The position numbers and the translations under genes are program-made. A DNA stretch of 9,658 bases from AC-50 sp035640455 (GTDB lineage: Bacteria > Actinomycetota > Thermoleophilia > Gaiellales > Gaiellaceae), in assembly GCA_035640455.1 (NCBI GenBank), contig DASQWB010000068.1, positions 1-9,658 of the forward strand, given 5' to 3'. The notes beneath the pieces are model-generated. The model was not told the DNA's origin. It made no database searches and saw nothing but the letters and a program-made list of their open reading frames with translations. Below are positions 1-6,422 of the stretch, one piece after another; the stretch's first letter is position 1, and the number at the start of each line of letters is the position of its first letter.

Positions 1-3000
1 GTATGACGTGCCGGCGGATCCGTCGGGCTCGATCACGCCGGGTGGCGCGCCGGTCAGCGTGACGACGACGGCGCCGGGGCAGAACGCTTCCTATTCGTTC
101 ACGGCGACGCAGGGGCAGCGGGTGAGCCTGCGCGTCGACACGGGGACGATCACGTCGCCGTGCAGTTGTGCCGGGATCGAGTACGTGCGGATCATGAACG
201 GCGGGCAGACGATCGGCGGGACGAGCCCGCTGGGCGGGAACTCGTGGGACTTCATCGACGTGCGGACGCTGAACGCAGGCACCTATCAGGTGGTGGTCGA
301 CCCGCCCGGGGACGCCTATGGGCAGACGACGCTGCGCCTGTACGACGTGCCGCCGGATCTGACCAGCCCGCCGCTGGTGGTGAACGGCGGCTCGCGGACG
401 ATCACCCTCGGCACGCCGGGTCAGAACGCGCTCTTCCCCTTCCACGGCCAGGGCGGGCAGACGGTGACCTTGCAGTGGTCGACGAGCACGATCTCGGGCA
501 CCCAGTACAAGATCGAAGACCCGAACGGGAACGAGCTCCGCGGCACCAACTGGGAGCCGCCCGGCACGGCCAGCATCACGACCACGCTCACGGCCGGCAC
601 GAGCGACAACTACAAGATCTACGTCAACCCGTTCGCCGACGCGACCGGCAACGTCACCCTCACCCTGACCGGCACCTCCCCGCAGGAGACCGGCTGCGGC
701 TTATCGGGGGTCTTCTTCGGGGCGCGGTTGGCGAAGTGCGGCAGCGTCATGCTCAACGACCCGGTGAACACACTCACGGGCGCGTTCGAGAACCAGGCGA
801 CGGACGCGGCGCTCCCCGGAACCGGCGTGCCCTTCGACTTCACACGCTCCTACACCTCCTCCGACACCACCGTCGGGAGACTCGGGCAGGGTTGGACCGA
901 CAGCCTCTCCGCGTCGCTCGCGATCCAGCAGAACGGCGACGCGATCGTCCATTCCGAGGACGGGCAGCAGGTCTACTACACCAAGCAGCCCGACGGGAGC
1001 TTCGTCGGCGCGGCCGGCGCGCTCGCCACCCTCTCGCTCGTCGGCTCCAACTACCAGCTCGTCCGCAACGACCAGGTCACCTACACCTTCGACGGCCAGG
1101 GCCGGCTGACGGCGCTCAAGGACCGCAACAACCAGGGCCTGACTCTGACGTACAACGGCTCGAACCAGCTCACCACGGTGACGGACGCGGCCGGTCGCCA
1201 GGTGACGTTCACGTACACCGGCAGCGTGCTCACGCAGCTCGCGCTTCCGGGCGGACGCACCGTCTCCTACGGCTACACCGGCAACCTCCTCACCTCCGTC
1301 ACCGACCTGAACGGAAAGGTGACGACGTACACGTACGACCCCGGAAACCGGCTGACGAAGATCACGGATCCGCTTGGCCACCCCCTCGTCCAGAACACCT
1401 ACGGCTCGGACGGCCGCGTCACGGTGCAAAAGGACGCGCTCAACAACGCGACCACCTTCTCCTGGGACAGCGCGACGCAGACGACGACGGTGACCGACGC
1501 GCGCGGCAACGTCTGGAAGGACGTCTACCAGAACGGCGTGCTCCTCCAGCGCATCGACGCGCAGTCCAACACGACGCAGTACGGCTTCGACTCCAACCTG
1601 AACCAGACGAGCGTCACCGGCCCCGACGGCAACCAGGTGACGCTGGGATACGACTCGAAGGGGAACCTCACCTCCGCGAACTCGGCCGCGCTCAACGCGA
1701 CGAAGAACGTCACGTACAACGCGCAGAACGAGATCGCCACCATCACCGACGCTCGCGGCAAGGTGACGACCTACGGCTACGACGGCAGCGGCAACCTGGC
1801 GAGCGTGACCGTCGACGGGCAGACCGTCGCCCAGTACGTCTACAACGCGCAGGGCCAGCTGACGAGCGCGACCGACGGGAACTCGAAGACGACGACCTAC
1901 ACCTACGACGCCAACGGGAACGTCGCTTCCGTCACCGATCCGCTCGGGAACAAGACGACGTACACCTACGACGCGGCGGGCAACGTCCTGACGCGCGTCG
2001 ACCCGCTCGGGAACGTGCAGGGCGGGAACCCCTCCGCCTACACCTGGACGTACACCTACGACAACGCCGGGCACCTGCTGACGGAGACGAACCCGCTCGG
2101 CAAGACGACCACGAGGACGTACGACGACGCCGGAAACCTGAAGACCGTCACGGACGCCTTGAACCACGTGACGACCAACGACTACGACGCACAGAACCGT
2201 CTGATCAAGATCACCGCCCCGGACACCGGTGTCACGCAATACACCTACGACGCCGTCGGAAACCGACTGACGGAGACGAACCCGCTCAACCACGTCACGA
2301 CGTGGACGTACGACTCCGACAACCGGCTCGCCAGCGCAACCACGTCGCTCGCCGAGAAGACGACCTACTTCTACAACTCGAACGGAAAGCTGATCAAGCA
2401 GGTCGACCCGCGCGGCAACGTCCAGGGCGCGAACCCCGACGACTACGCGACCACCTTCACCTACGACGCCGCGGGCCGGCTCTCGACGGAGACGGATCCG
2501 CTCGGGAACACGACGACCCACGGCTACGACAAGGTCGGAAACCCGACGATGGTGACGGACGCGAAGAGCCACACCACGAGCTACGCCTACGACGCGCAGA
2601 ACCGGCTGACGTCGGTGACGGCGCCCGACGGCGGCGTCACGACATACACCTACGACGGCGGGGGCAACGTCCTCACCCGCGTCGACGCGAAGAACCACAC
2701 GACGACCTACACCTACGACGGCGCGAACGAGCAGCTGAGCGTGACCTCGCCGACCGGCCAGAAGTGGACGTTCGCCTACGACGCGAACGGCAACCTCGTC
2801 TCGACGGTCGACGCCAACGGCAACTCCACCCAGACGGCGGGTGACGGGACGACGACCCGCACCTACGACGCCGTCGGCCGGGTGACCTCGATCGCGTACT
2901 CCGACTCGACGCCGGGCGTCTCCTTCACCTACGACGCGGTCGGCAACCGGACGCAGATGACCGACGGCTCCGGAAGCCAGACGTACACGTACGACGCCGC

Positions 3001-4750
3001 CAATCGGCTCACAGGCGTCACCCGAGGGACGAACACCTTCTCGTACGCCTACAACCTGGCTAGCAACCTGACCTCGCGCACCTATCCCGACGGCACTGTC
3101 ACGACCTACGCGTACGACAACGACGAGCGGCTCTCGAGCGCGACGAGCGGCGGCGTCTCGACCGCGTACGCCTACGACCCGGCGTCTCACCTGACCCAGA
3201 CGACCCTCCCCTCGGGGAACGGCTACGTCGAGACGCGCACCTACGACCGGGCCGGGCGCCTGACGGACGTGAAGAACGCCAAGGCCGGCTCGACGCTGTC
3301 GGAGTTCGCGGTCACGATGGACGCGGTCGGCAACCCGACCACGATCGTCAGAAGCGGCGCCGTCGCCAGCACGACCACCTACGGCTACGACGCCAACGAC
3401 CGGGTGACCAGCGTCTGCTTCCAAGCGGGGACCTGCCCCGGCGGCAGCGACCCGTTCATCCGCTGGACGTACGACCTGGTCGGCAACCGGCTCACCGAGG
3501 CCCGCCCGACCGGGACGACGAACTACACGTACAACAACGCCGACCAGATGACCCAGGCCGGCGCGACGGCGTACACCTACGACCAGAACGGCAACGAGAA
3601 GACGGCCGGCTCGCGCACCTTCAGCTACGACCTCGCCAACCGGCTGATCTCGACCACCAGCGGCAGCACCACCACCACCTACACCTACGACGGCGACGGA
3701 GGTCGTCTCCAAGCCTCGACCGGCAACCAGGCGTCGAAGAAGACGAACTACCTGTGGGACGTGAACGGCTCGCCGGTGGCGACGACCGACCCCGTGGCCC
3801 AGCTTGCGCTGGAGCGCGACGGCAACAACGCCCTCCTGCGGCGCTACGTCTACGGCGCCCGCCTGATCTCGATGACGACCGGCGGCGCCGCTTACTACTA
3901 CCACTACGACAACCTCGGCTCGGTCGCCAACGTCACCAACTCGAGCGGCGCCAGCCAGTGGACGGAGGTGTACGAGCCGTTCGGGTCGATCCGCACCGAG
4001 ACGAAGAACTCGACCAGCGCGCCCGCGAACTTCATGAAGTTCACGGGCGAGTACCAGGACCCGACCGGGCTCTACCACCTTCGGGCACGGCAATACGATC
4101 CGACGACCGGACGCTTCCTCGGCCTCGATCCGGCTCCACCCGCCGAGCGAACACCGTCCGGCTCGAGCTACGCGTACGTGATGAACAGGCCTACGGTCCT
4201 CGTCGACCCGACGGGCCAGATCGCATTGCCGAGCGAGGACGGCCTCTGCGCCGCCAATCTCGCCAGCTCAGCGGCAGCCGAGGAGGATCGTGTCCTCAGC
4301 GCGACCTGCGAGGCACGGCGGCGAACCTGCGTCCAGCGAGCCGACGCGTTGCGGACAAACGTGGTCGCCGAAGCGAGGAAGTACCTCGGCGTCCCGTACG
4401 TCTGGGGCGGCAGCACGCCGAGGGGGTTCGATTGCTCGGGCCTCGTCCAGTGGGTCTACGGACATGCCAAGGGCGTATGGGTCGGGCTGCCGCGCACGAC
4501 CTACACCCAGGTCGGCGCGGGAATCCAGGTCCCACGGTCGGCGCTGAAGCCCGGAGACATCGTCTTCTTCAACACGTACGGGCGCAACACCCACGACGGG
4601 ATCTACATCGGCAACGGCAAGTTCATCCATGCACCGCACACGGGCGACGTCGTCAAGATCAGCAGCCTGAGCGGGTACTACATCTCGGTGTACAGCACGG
4701 CTCGCCGTATCATCCGGTGCGTAGGCGGGAAATTGATCGTGGCGCCGTGA
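1..4750 (+). CDS. RHS/YD-repeat protein with C-terminal NlpC/P60 peptidase tip (5' partial)
   Basis: The gene is cut by the left edge; codons are in phase from position 2. The GTG at 8 is not a credible start, because the residues before it (YD) continue an 'LYDVP-x-D' linker that recurs near 342. Domains in order: two PPC-like beta-sandwich repeats (2 to about 350, about 350 to 690); a DUF6531-type domain opening with DPVNTLTGAF (758 on); YD repeats (about 1080-3800) with consensus TYTYDxxGNL; and an RHS core-associated domain with YDPTTGRF (from 4094) closing at NRPTVLVDPTG (ends 4216). The remaining 177 residues (4217-4747) are the variable tip. They hold an NlpC/P60 fold: YLGVPYVWGG, then FDCSGLV with the presumed nucleophile Cys at 4433-4435, His at 4592-4594 in HDGIYIGNG, and His at 4628-4630 in FIHAP. 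NlpC/P60 enzymes cut peptidoglycan stem peptides. RHS shells enclose and deliver C-terminal toxins, so a wall-degrading polymorphic toxin is likely; a self-wall remodelling role is the alternative. Secretion signals would lie outside the window. Confidence 0.95.
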   Translation, partial: YDVPADPSGSITPGGAPVSVTTTAPGQNASYSFTATQGQRVSLRVDTGTITSPCSCAGIEYVRIMNGGQTIGGTSPLGGNSWDFIDVRTLNAGTYQVVVDPPGDAYGQTTLRLYDVPPDLTSPPLVVNGGSRTITLGTPGQNALFPFHGQGGQTVTLQWSTSTISGTQYKIEDPNGNELRGTNWEPPGTASITTTLTAGTSDNYKIYVNPFADATGNVTLTLTGTSPQETGCGLSGVFFGARLAKCGSVMLNDPVNTLTGAFENQATDAALPGTGVPFDFTRSYTSSDTTVGRLGQGWTDSLSASLAIQQNGDAIVHSEDGQQVYYTKQPDGSFVGAAGALATLSLVGSNYQLVRNDQVTYTFDGQGRLTALKDRNNQGLTLTYNGSNQLTTVTDAAGRQVTFTYTGSVLTQLALPGGRTVSYGYTGNLLTSVTDLNGKVTTYTYDPGNRLTKITDPLGHPLVQNTYGSDGRVTVQKDALNNATTFSWDSATQTTTVTDARGNVWKDVYQNGVLLQRIDAQSNTTQYGFDSNLNQTSVTGPDGNQVTLGYDSKGNLTSANSAALNATKNVTYNAQNEIATITDARGKVTTYGYDGSGNLASVTVDGQTVAQYVYNAQGQLTSATDGNSKTTTYTYDANGNVASVTDPLGNKTTYTYDAAGNVLTRVDPLGNVQGGNPSAYTWTYTYDNAGHLLTETNPLGKTTTRTYDDAGNLKTVTDALNHVTTNDYDAQNRLIKITAPDTGVTQYTYDAVGNRLTETNPLNHVTTWTYDSDNRLASATTSLAEKTTYFYNSNGKLIKQVDPRGNVQGANPDDYATTFTYDAAGRLSTETDPLGNTTTHGYDKVGNPTMVTDAKSHTTSYAYDAQNRLTSVTAPDGGVTTYTYDGGGNVLTRVDAKNHTTTYTYDGANEQLSVTSPTGQKWTFAYDANGNLVSTVDANGNSTQTAGDGTTTRTYDAVGRVTSIAYSDSTPGVSFTYDAVGNRTQMTDGSGSQTYTYDAANRLTGVTRGTNTFSYAYNLASNLTSRTYPDGTVTTYAYDNDERLSSATSGGVSTAYAYDPASHLTQTTLPSGNGYVETRTYDRAGRLTDVKNAKAGSTLSEFAVTMDAVGNPTTIVRSGAVASTTTYGYDANDRVTSVCFQAGTCPGGSDPFIRWTYDLVGNRLTEARPTGTTNYTYNNADQMTQAGATAYTYDQNGNEKTAGSRTFSYDLANRLISTTSGSTTTTYTYDGDGGRLQASTGNQASKKTNYLWDVNGSPVATTDPVAQLALERDGNNALLRRYVYGARLISMTTGGAAYYYHYDNLGSVANVTNSSGASQWTEVYEPFGSIRTETKNSTSAPANFMKFTGEYQDPTGLYHLRARQYDPTTGRFLGLDPAPPAERTPSGSSYAYVMNRPTVLVDPTGQIALPSEDGLCAANLASSAAAEEDRVLSATCEARRRTCVQRADALRTNVVAEARKYLGVPYVWGGSTPRGFDCSGLVQWVYGHAKGVWVGLPRTTYTQVGAGIQVPRSALKPGDIVFFNTYGRNTHDGIYIGNGKFIHAPHTGDVVKISSLSGYYISVYSTARRIIRCVGGKLIVAP
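1997..2806 (+). repeat. Two in-frame 405-bp (135-residue) super-repeats within the YD region
   Basis: Unit 1 (1997-2401) starts VDPLGNVQGGNP and unit 2 (2402-2806) starts VDPRGNVQGANP. They align end to end without gaps. By eye about 75 of 135 residues match, including the YDAQNRL and TAPD-x-GVT motifs at the same offsets. The next residues after 2806 (VDANGNS) look like the start of a third, quickly diverging copy. Single YD motifs recur every 20 or so residues, so the longer shared register points to an internal duplication of a block of several YD motifs. Confidence 0.75.
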
Positions 4751-5169
4751 GCGCAAGGAGCACGTGGCTGTGGACGGCGGCGGTCGCTCTGGCCGTCGCC
4801 GTCCCGGCTATCGCATCTGCGGCGCGAGCCCCCACTGTCACCGAACGCGCGGCCATCCGCCAGGCCATCTTCGATTACGTGACGAACAAAGGGCGCCCGG
4901 CGCGCCCGGTCGTCAAGCGAATCCTGGTGTCGACGCGAACGCTCCGGGCTCGTGCTTCGGGGCCGAACCGCTACAGGAGATTCGCGCGGGTCGATCTCGA
5001 CGACCCGCGTGCTGGATTTGCAGCGGCCCTCCTCGGCTACTACGTCGCGCCCATCTCCGGCTGGCGCGTGCTCTCGCTCGGCTCCGCCCAGGTCGGGTGC
5101 GCCATGCCGGCCAGGATCTTCCAGGGGCGGAAGAGCGAGATCCTCGGTGAGCTCAGGCTGAGGTGCTAG
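4747..5169 (+). CDS. Small exported protein coupled to the RHS toxin-like gene; candidate immunity/partner
   Basis: The 140-aa product starts at a GTG whose last two bases belong to the upstream TGA stop (GTGA, 4747-4750), so translation by re-initiation is likely; no well-spaced Shine-Dalgarno is visible. Residues 1-25 form a classical signal peptide: a short basic start (SARS), a hydrophobic core (LWTAAVALAVAVPAI) and an Ala-x-Ala cleavage site (ASA before RAP). The mature part has a basic stretch, then VDLDDPRAGFAAALLGYYVA and GWRVLSLGSAQVGC, and ends in Cys; the two cysteines could pair. I do not recognise a named domain. The pattern 'W+V..LGS..VGC ... L.L.C' recalls small secreted proteins of actinobacteria that also occur on their own (from memory, unchecked). 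An exported inhibitor would suit a toxin acting on the cell wall, but position is the only support for immunity. The stop codon ends one base before the tRNA-Trp gene. Confidence 0.85.
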   Translation: MSARSTWLWTAAVALAVAVPAIASAARAPTVTERAAIRQAIFDYVTNKGRPARPVVKRILVSTRTLRARASGPNRYRRFARVDLDDPRAGFAAALLGYYVAPISGWRVLSLGSAQVGCAMPARIFQGRKSEILGELRLRC

Positions 5170-5242
5170 CAGGGGCGACAGGACTCGAACCTGCAACCCC
5201 CGGTTTTGGAGACCGGTGCTCTGCCAGTTGAGCTACGCCCCT
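5170..5242 (-). tRNA. trnW: tRNA-Trp (CCA anticodon)
   Basis: Read on the minus strand, the acceptor stem AGGGGCG pairs perfectly with CGCCCCT. The D arm is GCTC/GAGC. The anticodon stem CCGGT/ACCGG closes a loop CTCCAAA with anticodon CCA, which reads UGG. The T arm is GCAGG/CCTGT around TTCGAGT. The discriminator base at 5170 is G, usual for bacterial tRNA-Trp. The total is 73 nt. The bases after the discriminator read CTA, so the 3' CCA is not encoded and must be added by nucleotidyltransferase. In many bacteria tRNA-Trp is followed by secE-nusG; here the 3' side is instead occupied by the convergent RHS block. Confidence 0.97.
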
Positions 5243-5258
5243 CGGTTGCGGCCGTTGG

Positions 5259-5264
5259 ATTGTA
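5259..5264 (-). promoter_or_regulatory. Probable -10 box of the tRNA-Trp promoter
   Basis: The minus strand reads TACAAT, close to the TATAAT consensus. It lies about 16 bases upstream of the mature tRNA 5' end at 5242, giving a short leader of roughly 10 nt. No convincing -35 hexamer is visible at the normal spacing. Confidence 0.55.
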
Positions 5265-5292
5265 GTCGGCCCTTTGCGGGCACCTCTCGACG

Positions 5293-5421
5293 GTGAGCGA
5301 GCACCGACCGGAAGAGCCGGCCGAGGACGAGCGCGACGACGACGAGCTCCAAGCCGAGCAGGAAGGCAAGGGCTACGGCGAGGACGAGGGCGAGCGCGAC
5401 GAGGCGCTAGACGAGCAGTAG
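5293..5421 (+). CDS. Short, strongly acidic hypothetical protein (42 aa)
   Basis: GTG start, TAG stop, 42 residues, dominated by Glu and Asp (for example EEPAEDERDDDE and YGEDEGERDEA) with one Tyr, no Cys and few hydrophobic residues; it is predicted to be disordered. A stop lies in frame at 5263-5265, so 5293 is the only plausible start. No good Shine-Dalgarno is seen. The reading frame fills most of the gap between tRNA-Trp and the membrane protein gene, and its stop codon lies inside the TAGGCT box proposed as the next gene's promoter. It could be chance in GC-rich DNA, where GAG/GAC-rich frames are easily open. Confidence 0.4.
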   Translation: MSEHRPEEPAEDERDDDELQAEQEGKGYGEDEGERDEALDEQ

Positions 5422-5424
5422 GCT
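5419..5424 (+). promoter_or_regulatory. TAnnnT -10 box, spaced for a leaderless mRNA
   Basis: TAGGCT ends 7 nt before the GTG at 5432, which would put the transcription start on or next to the start codon. The only Shine-Dalgarno-like sequence (GGAG, 5425-5428) is 3 nt from the GTG, too close to work well, which favours a leaderless transcript. No clear -35 element. Confidence 0.45.
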
Positions 5425-5431
5425 GGAGCGC

Positions 5432-5620
5432 GTGGCCGCGCCGTCGCACCGGCGCGCTCTCGGCGCGCTCTTTCTCGTCCTCGCCGGCGGGTTCGCGGGG
5501 ATCGCCGCGGCGGCGATCGCCTCCGACGCGGGCGCACGAGGCTGGGTCGTCGGCATCGCCGCGGCCGCGCTCGCGCTCTGGCTCGCCGGGCTCGCCTTCC
5601 GCGCGCTGAGACGGCCGTAG
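5432..5620 (+). CDS. Small two-helix membrane protein, hypothetical
   Basis: The 62-aa product has a basic N-terminus (PSHRR), a hydrophobic segment at about residues 10-29, a short polar turn (SDAGARG), a second hydrophobic segment at about 37-57, and a basic tail (RALRRP). Basic residues at both ends predict a helical hairpin with both termini in the cytoplasm. No catalytic motif or known family is recognised. It lies 19 nt upstream of the sigma factor gene and may be partly co-transcribed with it, though each has its own TAnnnT box. The coding frame is plausible but short, and the GTG start rests mainly on promoter spacing. Confidence 0.65.
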   Translation: MAAPSHRRALGALFLVLAGGFAGIAAAAIASDAGARGWVVGIAAAALALWLAGLAFRALRRP

Positions 5621-5633
5621 GCAGGAATATCCT
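5606..5633 (+). promoter_or_regulatory. Probable promoter of the sigma factor gene, leaderless spacing
   Basis: A -10 box TATCCT (5628-5633) ends 6 nt before the GTG at 5640. A weak -35-like hexamer CTGAGA (5606-5611) sits 16 nt upstream of it. Transcription would begin at about the first base of the GTG. An AGGA at 5623-5626 is 13 nt from the GTG, which is far for a Shine-Dalgarno, and it would lie upstream of the predicted transcript start. Confidence 0.45.
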
Positions 5634-5639
5634 TCGCGC

Positions 5640-6422
5640 GTGCCCGACGACACGCAGACGCTCTGGCGCGAGTACCGGCGCAGTCGCGACCAGCACGTCC
5701 GCGACCGGCTGATCCTCTCGTACGCCCCGCTCGTCAAGTACGTCGCCGGGCGGCTCGGCAGCGGCCTGCCCGCGCACGTCGACGAGGGCGACCTCGTCTC
5801 CTACGGCCTCCTCGGGCTGATCGGGGCGATCGAGCGCTACGACCCCGAGCGCGACGTCAAGTTCGAGACGTACGCGATCTCGCGCATCAAGGGCTCGATC
5901 ATCGACGAGCTGCGCGCGATGGACTGGGTGCCCCGCTCCGTGCGCGCCCGCGCCCGCGACATCGAGCGGGCGATCGCCGAGCTCGAGGCACGCCTCGGCC
6001 GCGCGCCGACCGACGAGGAGATCGCCGAGAAGCTCGGCGTCTCGCAGGACGAGCTCGCGGACAGCCTCACCGACATCTCGCGCTCCTCGATCGCCGCCCT
6101 CGACGAGCTGTGGACAGTGTCCTCGACGGGCGGCGACCAGATCGCCTTGATCGACACGATCGAGGACACGCAGGGCCCGGAGCCGCAGTCGGCGCTCGCC
6201 GAGACGGAGATGAAGGAGGCGATCGCGGAGGCGATCGCGCGGCTCCCGGAGCGGGAGAAGCTCGTCGTGACGCTCTACTACTACGAGGAGCTGACGCTGC
6301 GCGAGATCGGTGAGGTGCTCGGCGTCACCGAGTCGCGCGTCTCGCAGCTGCACACGAAGGCCGTGCTGCGCCTGAAGGCGCGGCTTGCGGGCGCGGCGAC
6401 GCGGTCCACGTTCGAGGCTTGA
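5640..6422 (+). CDS. FliA/WhiG-family (sigma-28 type) RNA polymerase sigma factor
   Basis: The 260-aa length is typical for this sigma-70 subfamily, which lacks region 1.1. Region 2 (about residues 24-97) runs from YAPLVKYVAGRL through DLVSYGLLGLIGAIERYDP and FETYAISRIKGSIIDELR to the subfamily hallmark DWVPRSVR. Region 3 (about 100-150) contains ERAIAELEARLGRAPTDEEI. Region 4 (about 202-250) starts LPEREKLVVTLYYYEELT and has the DNA-binding helix-turn-helix REIGEVLGVTESRVSQLH. Such factors recruit RNA polymerase to flagellar, sporulation or other specialised promoters and are often held by an anti-sigma factor; no FlgM-like gene is visible here. The GTG start fits the usual N-terminus (LWREYRRSRD) and the promoter spacing. 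The stop overlaps the next gene's TTG. I cannot tell a motility role from a WhiG-like developmental one. Confidence 0.95.
   Translation: MPDDTQTLWREYRRSRDQHVRDRLILSYAPLVKYVAGRLGSGLPAHVDEGDLVSYGLLGLIGAIERYDPERDVKFETYAISRIKGSIIDELRAMDWVPRSVRARARDIERAIAELEARLGRAPTDEEIAEKLGVSQDELADSLTDISRSSIAALDELWTVSSTGGDQIALIDTIEDTQGPEPQSALAETEMKEAIAEAIARLPEREKLVVTLYYYEELTLREIGEVLGVTESRVSQLHTKAVLRLKARLAGAATRSTFEA

Noticed and set aside
8..10. GTG as the start of the RHS protein
   Set aside because: In-phase residues before it continue a linker that recurs at about 342, so the gene extends left of the window.
160..2844. Long plus-strand frame overlapping the RHS gene
   Set aside because: Arg/His/Asp-rich shadow of the YD codon periodicity; the overlapping frame has unmistakable RHS homology.
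1080..3800. CRISPR-like array suggested by recurring short DNA motifs
   Set aside because: The repeats (for example TACACCTACGACG) are irregularly spaced, in frame, and encode YD motifs.
701..4093. Very long open frame on the minus strand opposite the RHS gene
   Set aside because: Its translation is a low-complexity Val/Arg/Gly string produced by the repeated TAC-ACC-TAC-GAC codons read antisense in GC-rich DNA; it shows no domain.
3754..4746. Upstream extension of the exported protein's frame into the RHS gene
   Set aside because: The extension is Arg/Pro-rich shadow; the signal peptide begins right at GTG 4747, next to the RHS stop codon.
5153..6353. Minus-strand frames opposite the tRNA to sigma factor region
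   Set aside because: They run through the tRNA and the well-supported sigma factor gene and show only Arg/Ala/Ser-rich shadow composition.
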